From positions 5,199,357 to 5,263,356 of the forward strand of contig KB906767.1 in NCBI GenBank assembly GCA_000381625.1: 64,000 nucleotides of DNA, written 5' to 3'. How positions within the stretch are numbered: the stretch's first letter is position 1; the number at the start of each line of letters is the position of its first letter. Shown here in pieces: positions 56,527-64,000 of the stretch. The DNA comes from Bryobacterales bacterium KBS 96 (lineage in GTDB: Bacteria; Acidobacteriota; Terriglobia; Bryobacterales; Bryobacteraceae). The notes under the pieces are model-generated. The model did no database searches. It saw only the letters and a list, made by a program, of their open reading frames with translations, and was not told the origin of the DNA. Made by a program: the position numbers and the translations under genes.

Positions 56527-56687
56527 AGTAGAATCCCCCCAAATACGAACAAAGTCAGTCCACTCCACAGATTCACGTTGGCCTGAGTCAGCGGCGCGTG
56601 CGCATCCGGTTGCGCAAAGGAATAACTCAGCAGGATGACGCCGAGCAGCCCAAAGAAAATTCCCGTTGGCAATCGCAGGTCATTCAT
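56502..56687 (-). CDS. Small two-helix membrane protein
   Basis: The 61-residue protein MNDLRLPTGIFFGLLGVILL, ending WLSRRAR, has two hydrophobic helices separated by a short polar loop (DAHAPLTQANVNLW). It sits between the symporter and galK, starting six bases after the symporter stop and overlapping galK, so it is almost certainly translated. I have seen such small proteins beside symporter genes in Acidobacteria. A helper role for the transporter is inference. Confidence 0.7.
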   Translation of the reverse strand: MNDLRLPTGIFFGLLGVILLSYSFAQPDAHAPLTQANVNLWSGLTLFVFGGILLWLSRRAR

Positions 56688-56693
56688 TTTCGT

Positions 56694-58349
56694 TTACCAG
56701 AAAATCACGTTCAGTATTACAAGCACGATGCACACAATAACTGCCAGCAACCCCGGCCGTTCATGCCAGGGCAGATTTTTCTCCTTGGTGGGAATATCGG
56801 TGAAGCCGTAGACCAGGTTGTGCAGTTCGGATTCGGCTTTCGGTTTCGTGACCAGGCTGATCGCAATCGTCACGACCAGGCAGGTTGTCCAGGCGAAGAT
56901 CGCGATCCAGAAATTTTGCGCCATAGTCGAAGGGAAATGGTGCAGATTCGCGATCCAGGCGCCCTTGTTTTCAGCAAGTGTTAGTCCGTGCGTCATCGCC
57001 GCGGCCGTGGTTCCGCAAAGCAACCCGGTGAACGCCGCGTGCCCCGTCGCTCTTTTCCAGAACATGCCAAGCAGGAAGGTGGCGAACAGCGGCGCATTCA
57101 CAAAGCCAAAGACGAGCTGCAGAAAATCCATAATGTTGTTGAAGTGTGTTGCCAGATAAGCCGTTCCCACTGAAAGCGCCACTCCGGCGACCGTCGTCAC
57201 CCTGCCTACCCACAGGTAGTGCCGGTCCGGCGCGTTCTTGTGTATGTAGCTTTGATAGAGGTCGTAAGTGAACACGGTGTTAAAGGCCGTGACGTTGCCC
57301 GCCATGCCCGACATAAAGGACGCCATCAGGGCGGTCAATCCGACGCCCAGCATGCCCGATGGATAAAATTCGGCCATTAGGGTAGTCAACACCTGGTCGT
57401 AATCGGGGCCGCCGCCGGCCTTCAGCGGCAGTGTGTAGCCGCTCGCCGAATGCATCAGCGCCAAAGCCGCAACGCCAGGCAGAATTACGATGAACGGCAT
57501 TAGCATTTTCGGAAAGGCGGCCACTAAAGGGGTTCTCCGCGCGGCCGACATGCTGTTTGCCGCCATCGCCCGCTGGATGACGAGGAAATCTGTGCACCAG
57601 TAACCGAACGAGAGAACAAATCCCAACCCCGCCACAAGGCTGAAAACCTCAACGCCCATCGGGTTTTGCGACGAACTCCCCACGTACTTCCACGCATGTG
57701 TCATCACCGGCTGCAACCGTGCCTGCACGCCCGCCCATCCGCCGGCCTTCGCCAAAGCCAGAATCGCCAAAGGTGAAAATCCCAGCACAATCAGGAAGAA
57801 CTGCACCACCTCGTTGTAAATTGCGCTCGTCAGGCCGCCGAGAAATGTATAGATCAACACGATAATGGCGGAGAGTAGAACCGACTCGGTAAAGCTCCAA
57901 CCGAGCACCAGTTCAAACAACAGCCCCAGCGCGTACATGCTGATGCCGGACGAGAAGATCGTCATCACGGCGAACGTGATGGCGTTCAGCGCGCGGGTTT
58001 TTTCATCGAAGCGCAACTTCAGATACTCGGGCACGCTGCGGGCGCGGCTGCCGTAATAAAACGGCATCATGAACAGGCCGACGAACAGCATGGCCGGTAT
58101 CGCGCCCAGCCAATAGAAGTGGACCGTCATGATGCCGTATTTGGCCCCCGAAGCGCACATCCCGATCACCTCCTGCGCTCCCAGGTTCGCGGCAATGAAC
58201 GCAAGGCTGGTGATCCATATGGGAACCGAGCGGCCGGACGTCAGAAAGTCTTCACTGGTGGAAACCTTGCCCTTGACGAGCCAGCCGATGCCCAGAACAA
58301 AGGCGAAGTAGAGAGCGAGGATGGTGTAATCGATTGGTGCGAGTGTCAA
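56694..58349 (-). CDS. Sodium:solute symporter, SGLT type
   Basis: The 551-residue protein has about 14 membrane helices and the SSS family pattern: DYTILALYFAFVLGIGWLVK, SEDFLTSGRSVPIWITSLAF, LGAQEVIGMCASGAKYG, YNEVVQFFLIVLG and FSYGYWCTDFLV-like FGYWCTDFLVIQRAMAA. It resembles the vSGLT/SGLT sugar symporters, and the downstream galK makes a galactose-type hexose the likely substrate. The TTG at 58349 is chosen over 58364: AGG lies in a suitable position, and a 12-bp palindrome would otherwise touch the start. Confidence 0.92.
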   Translation of the reverse strand: MTLAPIDYTILALYFAFVLGIGWLVKGKVSTSEDFLTSGRSVPIWITSLAFIAANLGAQEVIGMCASGAKYGIMTVHFYWLGAIPAMLFVGLFMMPFYYGSRARSVPEYLKLRFDEKTRALNAITFAVMTIFSSGISMYALGLLFELVLGWSFTESVLLSAIIVLIYTFLGGLTSAIYNEVVQFFLIVLGFSPLAILALAKAGGWAGVQARLQPVMTHAWKYVGSSSQNPMGVEVFSLVAGLGFVLSFGYWCTDFLVIQRAMAANSMSAARRTPLVAAFPKMLMPFIVILPGVAALALMHSASGYTLPLKAGGGPDYDQVLTTLMAEFYPSGMLGVGLTALMASFMSGMAGNVTAFNTVFTYDLYQSYIHKNAPDRHYLWVGRVTTVAGVALSVGTAYLATHFNNIMDFLQLVFGFVNAPLFATFLLGMFWKRATGHAAFTGLLCGTTAAAMTHGLTLAENKGAWIANLHHFPSTMAQNFWIAIFAWTTCLVVTIAISLVTKPKAESELHNLVYGFTDIPTKEKNLPWHERPGLLAVIVCIVLVILNVIFW

Positions 58350-58364
58350 GCCCGTAGACCTCAA

Positions 58365-58376
58365 GAAAACGTTTTC
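58365..58376. promoter_or_regulatory. Palindromic operator of LacI type between the symporter and lctP genes
   Basis: GAAAACGTTTTC is a perfect 12-bp palindrome with the central CG typical of LacI/GalR-family operators. It lies in the 78-base divergent region between the symporter and lctP starts, so one regulator could control both. No LacI-type gene is in the window. Confidence 0.55.
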
Positions 58377-58412
58377 AAACCGAATACGTTATATAAGCAT
58401 AAATCGGACCAG

Positions 58413-58418
58413 TATAAT
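58413..58418 (+). promoter_or_regulatory. -10 element directly before lctP
   Basis: TATAAT matches the -10 consensus and ends nine bases before the lctP ATG, with no convincing -35 (TATATA at 58390-58395) and no Shine-Dalgarno sequence. If it is used, the mRNA would be nearly leaderless. Confidence 0.4.
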
Positions 58419-58427
58419 CCTCGTCAA

Positions 58428-60038
58428 ATGTGGCCACAAAATTATTCGCCGGTCGGTGGAAGCCTGTTATGGTCGACCGCGGTCGCGGCCCTGCCGATCC
58501 TGGTGCTGCTTTTTGCCATCGGAATCGCCCGTGTTTCGGCCTGGAAAGCCTCCGTTATTGGCCTGGGAGCCGCGCTGATAGTGGCCATAGCTGGGTACCG
58601 GATGCCCGTCCACCTCGCCCTGAGCGCCACGGCTTACGGCGGTGCCTTCGGCGCTTTCCCAATCTTCTGGATCGTTTACTGGGCCATCGTGCTCTACCGC
58701 CTAACTGTTGAAACCGGCAAATTCGAGATTCTCAAGGATTCCATCGGCCATCTCACTAACGACCGCAGCCTGCAAGCCCTGCTGATCGCGTTCGCCTTCG
58801 GAGCGTTTCTAGAAGGCGCCGCAGGTTTCGGCACCCCCGTCGCCGTCGCCGCCGCCATTCTTGCTGGACTCGGCTTTCGGCCATTCTTCGCGGCCACCAT
58901 TTGTCTGCTGGCCAACACCGCCCCCGTTGCTTTCGGCTCTATTGGAATTCCGCTCGTCACGCTGAATGCAACCACCGGAATTCCCCTCCGCGACCTGAGC
59001 GCGAACGTGGGCCGGCTGGTTGCGCCCGTATCGCTGTTCATCCCGGCTTACCTGGTGCTCGTCATGGGAGGCCGCAAGGAACTCCGGCGTGTCTGGCCCG
59101 CCGCCGCAGTTTGTGGTCTCAGCTTTGCGGCCGTCCAGTTCGCGGTATCGAATTTCGTCGGCCCTTATCTCACCGATATTCTCGCTTCGCTTTTCTCCAT
59201 CGTCTCCATCGTGCTGTTGCTCCGATTCTGGTCGCCGGACTATGACGCGGAGCCAGCCGGGGCTGCCCTCACGCGCTACACGAAGCGCGAGATCGTCTCC
59301 GCCTGGATTCCCTACATTGCGCTTGTCGTCTTCGTACTCCTTTGGAGCCTGACAGGTGTGAAAGCGATACTGAACCGCGTGACCTTCAGCTTCGCTTGGC
59401 CTGGTCTGCACAATTTCGTGCTGCAATTGCCGCCCGTCACCACCCACGCCGCTCCGTATGCGGCTATGTACAAAGTGGACTGGCTAGCCGCGTCCGGCAC
59501 GTCCTGTGCTATCTCGGTGATTGTCGCCTCCGCGCTCCTGGGTGTCGGCCCGCTTCGCCTCTTCCGGATCTGCGCCACGACTGCCCGCCAGATGCTGCCG
59601 GCCTTCATTAGTTTCGTTGCCGTCCTTGCGCTTGCATTTGTCATGAACTACTGCGGCGCGACCGCCACGCTCGGCCTGGCGTTCTCGAGTGTAGGTCACA
59701 TTTTTCCGTTCTTCAGCGCTTTACTCGGCTGGTTGGGCGTGTTTCTTACCGGCAGCGATACCAGTTCCAATGCGCTGTTCGGCAATCTCCAGCGAATCAC
59801 TGCCCAGCACCTCAGCCTAAACCCCGCGCTGATGGCCGCCGCCAATTCCTCGGGCGGCGTCATGGGCAAAATGATCAGCTTGCAGAGCATCGCCGTCGCC
59901 TCCGCCGCCACGGGAATGAACCCCGACGACGAACCCAAATTGTTCCGCTTTACGCTGCGTCACAGCATATTTCTCGCCGCGATCATTGGCGTTCTCAGCA
60001 TGATCTATGCATACGCCGTGCCGGGGTGGACGCGTTAG
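58428..60038 (+). CDS. lctP: L-lactate permease
   Basis: The 536-residue protein belongs to the LctP family of lactate/glycolate proton symporters. It has about 13 helices and family blocks IAFAFGAFLEGAAGFGTPVA, LLANTAPVAFGSIGIPLVTL, MNYCGATATLGLAFSSVGHI, GWLGVFLTGSDTSSNALFGN and AANSSGGVMGKMISLQSIAV. The start is the ATG at 58428; an upstream open frame to 58119 is antisense to the symporter. It is transcribed divergently from the symporter-galK unit and followed nine bases later by recG. Confidence 0.96.
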   Translation: MWPQNYSPVGGSLLWSTAVAALPILVLLFAIGIARVSAWKASVIGLGAALIVAIAGYRMPVHLALSATAYGGAFGAFPIFWIVYWAIVLYRLTVETGKFEILKDSIGHLTNDRSLQALLIAFAFGAFLEGAAGFGTPVAVAAAILAGLGFRPFFAATICLLANTAPVAFGSIGIPLVTLNATTGIPLRDLSANVGRLVAPVSLFIPAYLVLVMGGRKELRRVWPAAAVCGLSFAAVQFAVSNFVGPYLTDILASLFSIVSIVLLLRFWSPDYDAEPAGAALTRYTKREIVSAWIPYIALVVFVLLWSLTGVKAILNRVTFSFAWPGLHNFVLQLPPVTTHAAPYAAMYKVDWLAASGTSCAISVIVASALLGVGPLRLFRICATTARQMLPAFISFVAVLALAFVMNYCGATATLGLAFSSVGHIFPFFSALLGWLGVFLTGSDTSSNALFGNLQRITAQHLSLNPALMAAANSSGGVMGKMISLQSIAVASAATGMNPDDEPKLFRFTLRHSIFLAAIIGVLSMIYAYAVPGWTR

Positions 60039-60047
60039 CCTAACGAT

Positions 60048-62216
60048 TTGGAACTATCTACTCCACTGCAGTTTGTGAAGGGCATAGGTCCCGCGCGCGG
60101 CGCAATGCTTGCCTCTCGGGGCCTTCTGATCATTCAGGACTTGCTCTATTACCTGCCCTTTCGCTACGAGGATCGCAGCAACACCAAAGAACTTCGCGCG
60201 CTCGTGCCCGGCGAAAAGGCTACCGTGCTGGCCCGTATCGAGCAGGCCAGCTTGTCCAACTTCCAGCGCCGCTCCTTGGGATTCTTCGACGCCACACTGA
60301 GCGATGGCACGGGCACGCTCCTCGCCCGCTGGTTCAACGGAAAACATCTGGTGGACTGGCTGATTCCCGGTACGCGCCTGGCTTTGTTCGGCAAAATCGA
60401 ATATGACCGCCGCCGGCTGGCCATGGTGATGGTGCAGCCCGAGTTCGAAATCATGCAGGACGACGATGAAGAAGAGCAGCTTCACACGGGCCGCGTTGTG
60501 CCGGTGTATGAAGCTGTCGGGAAGATCTCGACTCGCGTTTTCCGGCAGCTTCTCCATCGTGTCGTCGAACAAGTGGATTTGCTCGACGACGCACTACCCG
60601 AGGACATCCGGAGGCGTCTCGCGCTGCCCGGCCTCGCTTCCGCCCTTCGCACCGTGCATTCTCCTCAGGCCGGCGACGATATCCGGCTTCTGAATGAATT
60701 CCGTTCTCCCGCGCAGTTTCGTTTGATTTTCGACGAGTTCTTCTGGCTTGAATGCGGTCTGGCGCTTAAGCGTACCAAAGCGCGCAAAGCCGACGGCATT
60801 CCCTTCGAACTTTCCGAACGCGTGCGCGAACAAATCAAGCGCATGCTGCCGTTTAAGCCTACGTCTGCCCAGAAGCGTGTCATCCAGCAAATCGCGGACG
60901 ACATGAAGCAGCCGCACCCCATGAACCGTCTGTTGCAGGGCGATGTTGGCAGTGGAAAAACCATTGTTGCCGCCCAAGCCGCGATTATTGCTATCGAAAA
61001 CGGCTACCAAGTAGCCGTGCTGGCGCCCACCGAAATTCTGGCCGCCCAGCATCATGTTTATTTCCGTAGCTTGATGGAAAATCTCGGCTACACGGTCATA
61101 CTGTTGACCGGATCGTCCACCGCTCGCGAGAAGCTGCAACTGAAGAAGCTCATGGCTGCCGGATACGCGCAGGTCGTCGTCGGCACGCACGCGCTACTTC
61201 AGCAGGATGTCGACTTTCACAAGTTGGGGCTTGCGATTGTGGATGAACAGCATCGCTTCGGCGTTCTGCAGCGCCTTACGCTGTTCGAGAAGGGCGCTCC
61301 CGCGGGCCGCCCGCCGAAACTGAGCCGCGACCGTGAGGGAGCGGCCGTCTTCAACGGAGCGGACGCCGTCAGAGCCAAGCCCGACGTGCTCGTCATGACC
61401 GCTACACCAATCCCCCGCACGCTCGCGCTTACCATCTACGGCGATCTCGATGTCTCGACCATTGACGAACTTCCGCCCGGTCGCCAGCCCATCAAAACCA
61501 AGCACGTGAACGAGACCGCTATCGAAAAGGTGTGGACTTTTCTCGCCATGCAGATCGCCAAAGGCCGTCAGGCGTATGTGGTTTATCCGGTGATCGAAGA
61601 ATCGGAAACGAACGCGATGAAGGCGGCGGAGCAGATGTACGATCACCTCACCCACGAAGTTTTCCCAAAACTCTCCATAGGACTGCTGCACGGAAAATTG
61701 CCGGCCGAAGAAAAAGAAGCCGCCATGCGCCGGTTTCAACGGGGGGAAATCAACATTCTGGTCTCCACAACTGTGATTGAAGTCGGCGTCGACGTGCCCA
61801 ATGCTACCGTGATGATTATCGAACAGGCGGAGCGTTTCGGTCTCGCGCAAATCCACCAGTTGCGCGGGCGTGTGGGGCGCGGCTCCCATCAAAGCTACTG
61901 CATCCTGGTCACTCGGAAAATGAACGACATTGCTCGCGAGCGTATTCGCACGCTGGTCGCTTCGAACGACGGCTTCCACATCGCCGAAATGGACATGCGG
62001 CTCCGGGGCCCGGGAGAATTTTTCGGCACGCGCCAGTCGGGCGTTCCTGGTCTGCGAATCGCCAATATTTTCCGGGATGGCGATATTCTTGAACTTGCTC
62101 GCAGCGAAGCACAGGCGCTGATCGCGGCGCCGCCGGAGCATGCCGATTTGCACGGCGTTGTGCGCTACATTCAGGAACACTGGCAGCGGCAATACGGCTT
62201 CGTCGAGATAGGCTGA
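60048..62216 (+). CDS. recG: ATP-dependent DNA helicase RecG with an in-frame insertion
   Basis: RecG reverses stalled replication forks. From the TTG at 60048 (722 residues) it has the wedge domain, Walker A LLQGDVGSGKTIVAAQAA, motif Ib LAPTEILAAQH, DEQH box IVDEQHRFGVLQR, MTATPIPRTLALTIYG, TTVIEVGVDVPNATVMIIEQ and QLRGRVGRG. Between LFEKG and PDVLVMTATP, where the family has a few residues, it carries about 25 extra ones including KLSRDREGAAVFNGADAV. The encoding DNA contains the stem GCCGC/GCGGC (61324-61328, 61341-61345), like a dispersed palindromic element. It overlaps nothing and rsmD follows after three bases. Confidence 0.96.
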   Translation: MELSTPLQFVKGIGPARGAMLASRGLLIIQDLLYYLPFRYEDRSNTKELRALVPGEKATVLARIEQASLSNFQRRSLGFFDATLSDGTGTLLARWFNGKHLVDWLIPGTRLALFGKIEYDRRRLAMVMVQPEFEIMQDDDEEEQLHTGRVVPVYEAVGKISTRVFRQLLHRVVEQVDLLDDALPEDIRRRLALPGLASALRTVHSPQAGDDIRLLNEFRSPAQFRLIFDEFFWLECGLALKRTKARKADGIPFELSERVREQIKRMLPFKPTSAQKRVIQQIADDMKQPHPMNRLLQGDVGSGKTIVAAQAAIIAIENGYQVAVLAPTEILAAQHHVYFRSLMENLGYTVILLTGSSTAREKLQLKKLMAAGYAQVVVGTHALLQQDVDFHKLGLAIVDEQHRFGVLQRLTLFEKGAPAGRPPKLSRDREGAAVFNGADAVRAKPDVLVMTATPIPRTLALTIYGDLDVSTIDELPPGRQPIKTKHVNETAIEKVWTFLAMQIAKGRQAYVVYPVIEESETNAMKAAEQMYDHLTHEVFPKLSIGLLHGKLPAEEKEAAMRRFQRGEINILVSTTVIEVGVDVPNATVMIIEQAERFGLAQIHQLRGRVGRGSHQSYCILVTRKMNDIARERIRTLVASNDGFHIAEMDMRLRGPGEFFGTRQSGVPGLRIANIFRDGDILELARSEAQALIAAPPEHADLHGVVRYIQEHWQRQYGFVEIG

Positions 62217-62219
62217 TCG

Positions 62220-62762
62220 ATGCGCGTCATTGCTGGACAATTCCGCAGCCGCCGCTTGAAAAGCGCCCCGGGCTTGAACGTGCGGCCTACGCCGGACCGG
62301 CTTCGTGAAACGCTCTTCAATGTGCTTGCCCCCGAAATCGAAGGCACGGTTTTCCTCGATGCGTACGCCGGCAGCGGCGCTGTTGCAATTGAAGCGCTCA
62401 GCCGTGGCGCCCGGCACGCCATCCTCTTCGAGAAAAGCAACGCCGCGCTCGCGGTCATTCACGAGAACCTGAAAACGCTGGGCCTCTCGGATCGTGCAAC
62501 GGTGATTCGCGGGAATGCGCTTTCGTTGTTGCCTCGGCATCCCGCCGGCATCGTCTTTCTCGATCCTCCGTACAGCCGCGCTAGCGATTACCAATCCGCG
62601 CTTGGCCTGCTGGCGCCAACTCCACTCGTTATCGCGCAACACGAATGGCGTCTGCATCTTCCAGATGATGCTGGATCGCTCCGAAAAACCCGTGTCATTC
62701 GTCAAGGCAGTAACGCTCTTTCCTTCTTTCGAACGCGCTCCGAACCCGAACCGGAACCATAA
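62220..62762 (+). CDS. rsmD: 16S rRNA (guanine(966)-N(2))-methyltransferase
   Basis: RsmD methylates G966 of 16S rRNA. The 180-residue protein begins MRVIAGQFRSRRLKSAPGLN, then has VRPTPDRLRETLFNVL, the SAM-binding segment VFLDAYAGSGAVAIEALSRG and the catalytic motif FLDPPY. Length is normal. It follows recG after three bases, a common gene order. The C terminus (RTRSEPEPEP) is slightly extended. Confidence 0.95.
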   Translation: MRVIAGQFRSRRLKSAPGLNVRPTPDRLRETLFNVLAPEIEGTVFLDAYAGSGAVAIEALSRGARHAILFEKSNAALAVIHENLKTLGLSDRATVIRGNALSLLPRHPAGIVFLDPPYSRASDYQSALGLLAPTPLVIAQHEWRLHLPDDAGSLRKTRVIRQGSNALSFFRTRSEPEPEP

Positions 62763-63358
62763 ACGCCGTGGCGCAGGCCTCAGCCCAATGTCACTTGTTT
62801 TTGGTGGGGCAGACGCCCCGTCTGCGCGCGGCTCCCAGCCGCGCTCGTCGGATATTGCTGAGTTACCGAAGAGCCGGGCACAGGTAGAGGCCATAGGCGC
62901 TAATTTAAGAAACCTGGAAGCCCAGGATGGCGCTGCTCCTGTTACTTCCTAACAGCTCTGATTCAGCCTCGAATTCCCGGATGACCGATCACTCGGGAAG
63001 GTTAGAGGCGAAGACGACGGCGTTTCTCATTAGCTAACAGGTTGTTCTGTCCGGATTGCGCGTCATTCTGGCACAACTCGGAAATTATCCCCCAGGATTC
63101 GTAAACCTTGGCGGCTTTGCGCGAGTAGTCCGGGCTCGCTATGCTTCGGCGGCACTTTCCGAGATGACACCGGCTCCTGCGTGCGAAAATCCAGTCTCGA
63201 GGGACGGAAGCTCTTTTGGGGCGTTGCGCCAAATTCATTTGGTCGTCCTTGAGCATTTCAGGGCAGAATCGAGGCGACAACGTATGAACAGGCATCGCAC
63301 TATCCACATCCTGAGAGCTTTGTGGCACTCATTAGGTTCGCGCCGGAACGACTAAGAT
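62763..63358. other. Intergenic region with repeat-like hairpins
   Basis: The first 90 bases hold the hairpins listed separately. The remaining 500 bases before greB show no frame with protein-like composition and no RNA gene that I can support. Confidence 0.5.
62809..62844. repeat. Double hairpin, likely dispersed palindromic element
   Basis: GCAGAC with GTCTGC (loop GCCCC) is followed directly by GCGCGGCT with AGCCGCGC (loop CCC). Both stems are perfect (6 and 8 bp). Similar GGGGCAGACGCCCCGTCTGC units occur in intergenic DNA of related bacteria as far as I recall. It may also end the recG-rsmD transcript. Confidence 0.6.
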
Positions 63359-63976
63359 ATGCGAAAAGGGCTTACAAGAAAACCGCAAAGGGACGAGCCT
63401 GCAACGCCAAGCAAGAACTACATAACGCCAGGCGGCCTGCAGCGCCTCAAAGATGAGCACCGATTTCTGCTCACCAGGGAACGCCCGGCCGTGACGGAGG
63501 TGGTGGCGTGGGCTGCGAGCAACGGCGATCGCAGTGAAAACGCCGACTATCAGTATGGCAAGCGACGGCTGCGCCAGATCGACGGGCGGATTCGCTTTCT
63601 CACGAAGCGAATCGAAGCCGCGGAAGTGGTCGACCCGGAAACGCCGAGAACGGGGCAGGCCGCGACCAGGGCATTCTTCGGAGCGACTGTGCGCTATGCC
63701 AATGCCGCGGGAACGGAGCGAGTCGTGAGCATCGTCGGCCCCGACGAGGTCGATCTCAACCGCAACCACATCAGTTGGATTTCGCCTCTGGGGCGTGCGT
63801 TGATGAAGTCGGCCTCGGGCGATCGCGTAATTCTCCAAGCGCCGGGCGGCACAGAATACCTGACCGTGCTGGAAGTGTGTTACGAGCGCATTTCAGTGGA
63901 ACCGTTCCGTGAACCACTTGGAGCCGAGGCCTCGGCAAAGCGTCCTTGCCGAGCCAATCGACCTAGCGAAGGTTAG
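63359..63976 (+). CDS. greB: Transcription elongation factor GreB
   Basis: GreB rescues backtracked RNA polymerase by stimulating transcript cleavage. The 205-residue protein has the N-terminal coiled coil YITPGGLQRLKDEHRFLL followed by RPAVTEVVAWAASNGDRSEN with the acidic tip residues (D and E in NGDRSENADYQYGK), and the C-terminal FKBP-like domain (ATVRYANAAGTERVVSIVG, ISWISPLGRALM). The basic N-terminal tail (MRKGLTRKPQRDEPATPSK) is the GreB form, which separates it from GreA. The last 25 residues (ASAKRPCRANRPSEG) are an extension. Confidence 0.95.
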   Translation: MRKGLTRKPQRDEPATPSKNYITPGGLQRLKDEHRFLLTRERPAVTEVVAWAASNGDRSENADYQYGKRRLRQIDGRIRFLTKRIEAAEVVDPETPRTGQAATRAFFGATVRYANAAGTERVVSIVGPDEVDLNRNHISWISPLGRALMKSASGDRVILQAPGGTEYLTVLEVCYERISVEPFREPLGAEASAKRPCRANRPSEG

Positions 63977-64000
63977 CGAAAGGGGCACTGAACGTTCAAG

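Noticed and set aside
58119-58427. A 103-codon upstream extension of lctP
   Set aside because: It runs antisense through the symporter gene and has no LctP-like or signal sequence.
61194-62894. A 566-codon minus-strand frame
   Set aside because: It is the complement of recG and rsmD; its translation is rich in Arg, His and Gly in the manner of shadow frames.
63056-63355. A 99-codon frame upstream of greB
   Set aside because: Composition is not protein-like and there is no family similarity or start signal.

Overview
The window looks like chromosomal DNA from a Gram-negative Acidobacteriota bacterium, most likely close to Solibacter/Bryobacter. This is an inference without a database search. 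It rests on lpxC and lpxB (so lipid A is made), on several families I know mainly from that phylum (the secreted 148-residue DEWNK-type protein at 37.2 kb, the STGPRT-motif protein at 2.3 kb, a TIGR03118 protein at 50.7 kb), on many Tat-exported enzymes, and on frequent TTG/GTG starts. I see no rRNA, tRNA, CRISPR array, intact insertion sequence or prophage. Most genes are housekeeping or surface-related.

Layout. 0-4 kb: the last codons of a probable CDF cation exporter, a di-heme cytochrome c, an RHS-repeat relic, the STGPRT protein and a Tat-exported HEAT-repeat protein. 4.2-11.4 kb: gdhA, mutS-anmK (overlapping), a stand-alone Cache sensor, tag. 11.4-15.7 kb: a ygiD relic, the leftward unit pepQ-type peptidase/accB/accC, and a quinone reductase. 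15.8-24.1 kb: an envelope-weighted stretch with an unknown protein, a two-gene SMR/EamA pair, a Tat-exported metallo-beta-lactamase-fold protein, lpxC, a pgsA-like gene, two membrane proteins including an ElyC/SanA-type one, an ABC exporter half and a Tat-exported sugar isomerase. 24.1-30 kb: paiB, an orphan LytS-type kinase, ribA, a coupled two-gene unit of unknown role, a NUDIX hydrolase. 30-42.3 kb: an M1-type protein that has lost its zinc site, lpxB, an unknown protein, an MrfA-type helicase, the DEWNK protein, uvrA, a CPBP protease and mtnA. 42.3-48.3 kb: a small ORF behind a palindromic promoter, two MacB-type permeases without an ATPase, a YheT hydrolase, an MscS channel. 48.5-55.3 kb: GH127, TIGR03118, a sulfotransferase, a GT39-like membrane protein, a secreted protein. 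55.4-64 kb: galK with a small membrane protein and an SGLT-type symporter, divergent lctP, recG-rsmD, greB.

Functional links. mutS, uvrA, recG, tag and the MrfA-type helicase form a scattered DNA repair set. lpxC, lpxB, pgsA, the MsbA/MdlA-like exporter, the SMR pair, the GT39-like protein and the sulfotransferase point to investment in the outer envelope. galK, the symporter and GH127 fit plant-polysaccharide sugar use; a perfect 12-bp palindrome of LacI-operator type sits between the symporter and lctP.

The points that most deserve a second look are: the coupled pair at 27.1-29.5 kb, whose twin-arginine motif lies upstream of any ATG/GTG/TTG; the pseudo-peptidase at 30-32 kb; the metallo-beta-lactamase-fold protein with Arg in place of a metal-binding Asp; the RecG insertion that resembles a dispersed repeat; gene relics at 1.9, 11.5 and 52 kb; and the small-ORF promoter at 42.9 kb. 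Gene calls come from reading translations and motifs by eye, so family names are firm only where signature motifs are quoted.
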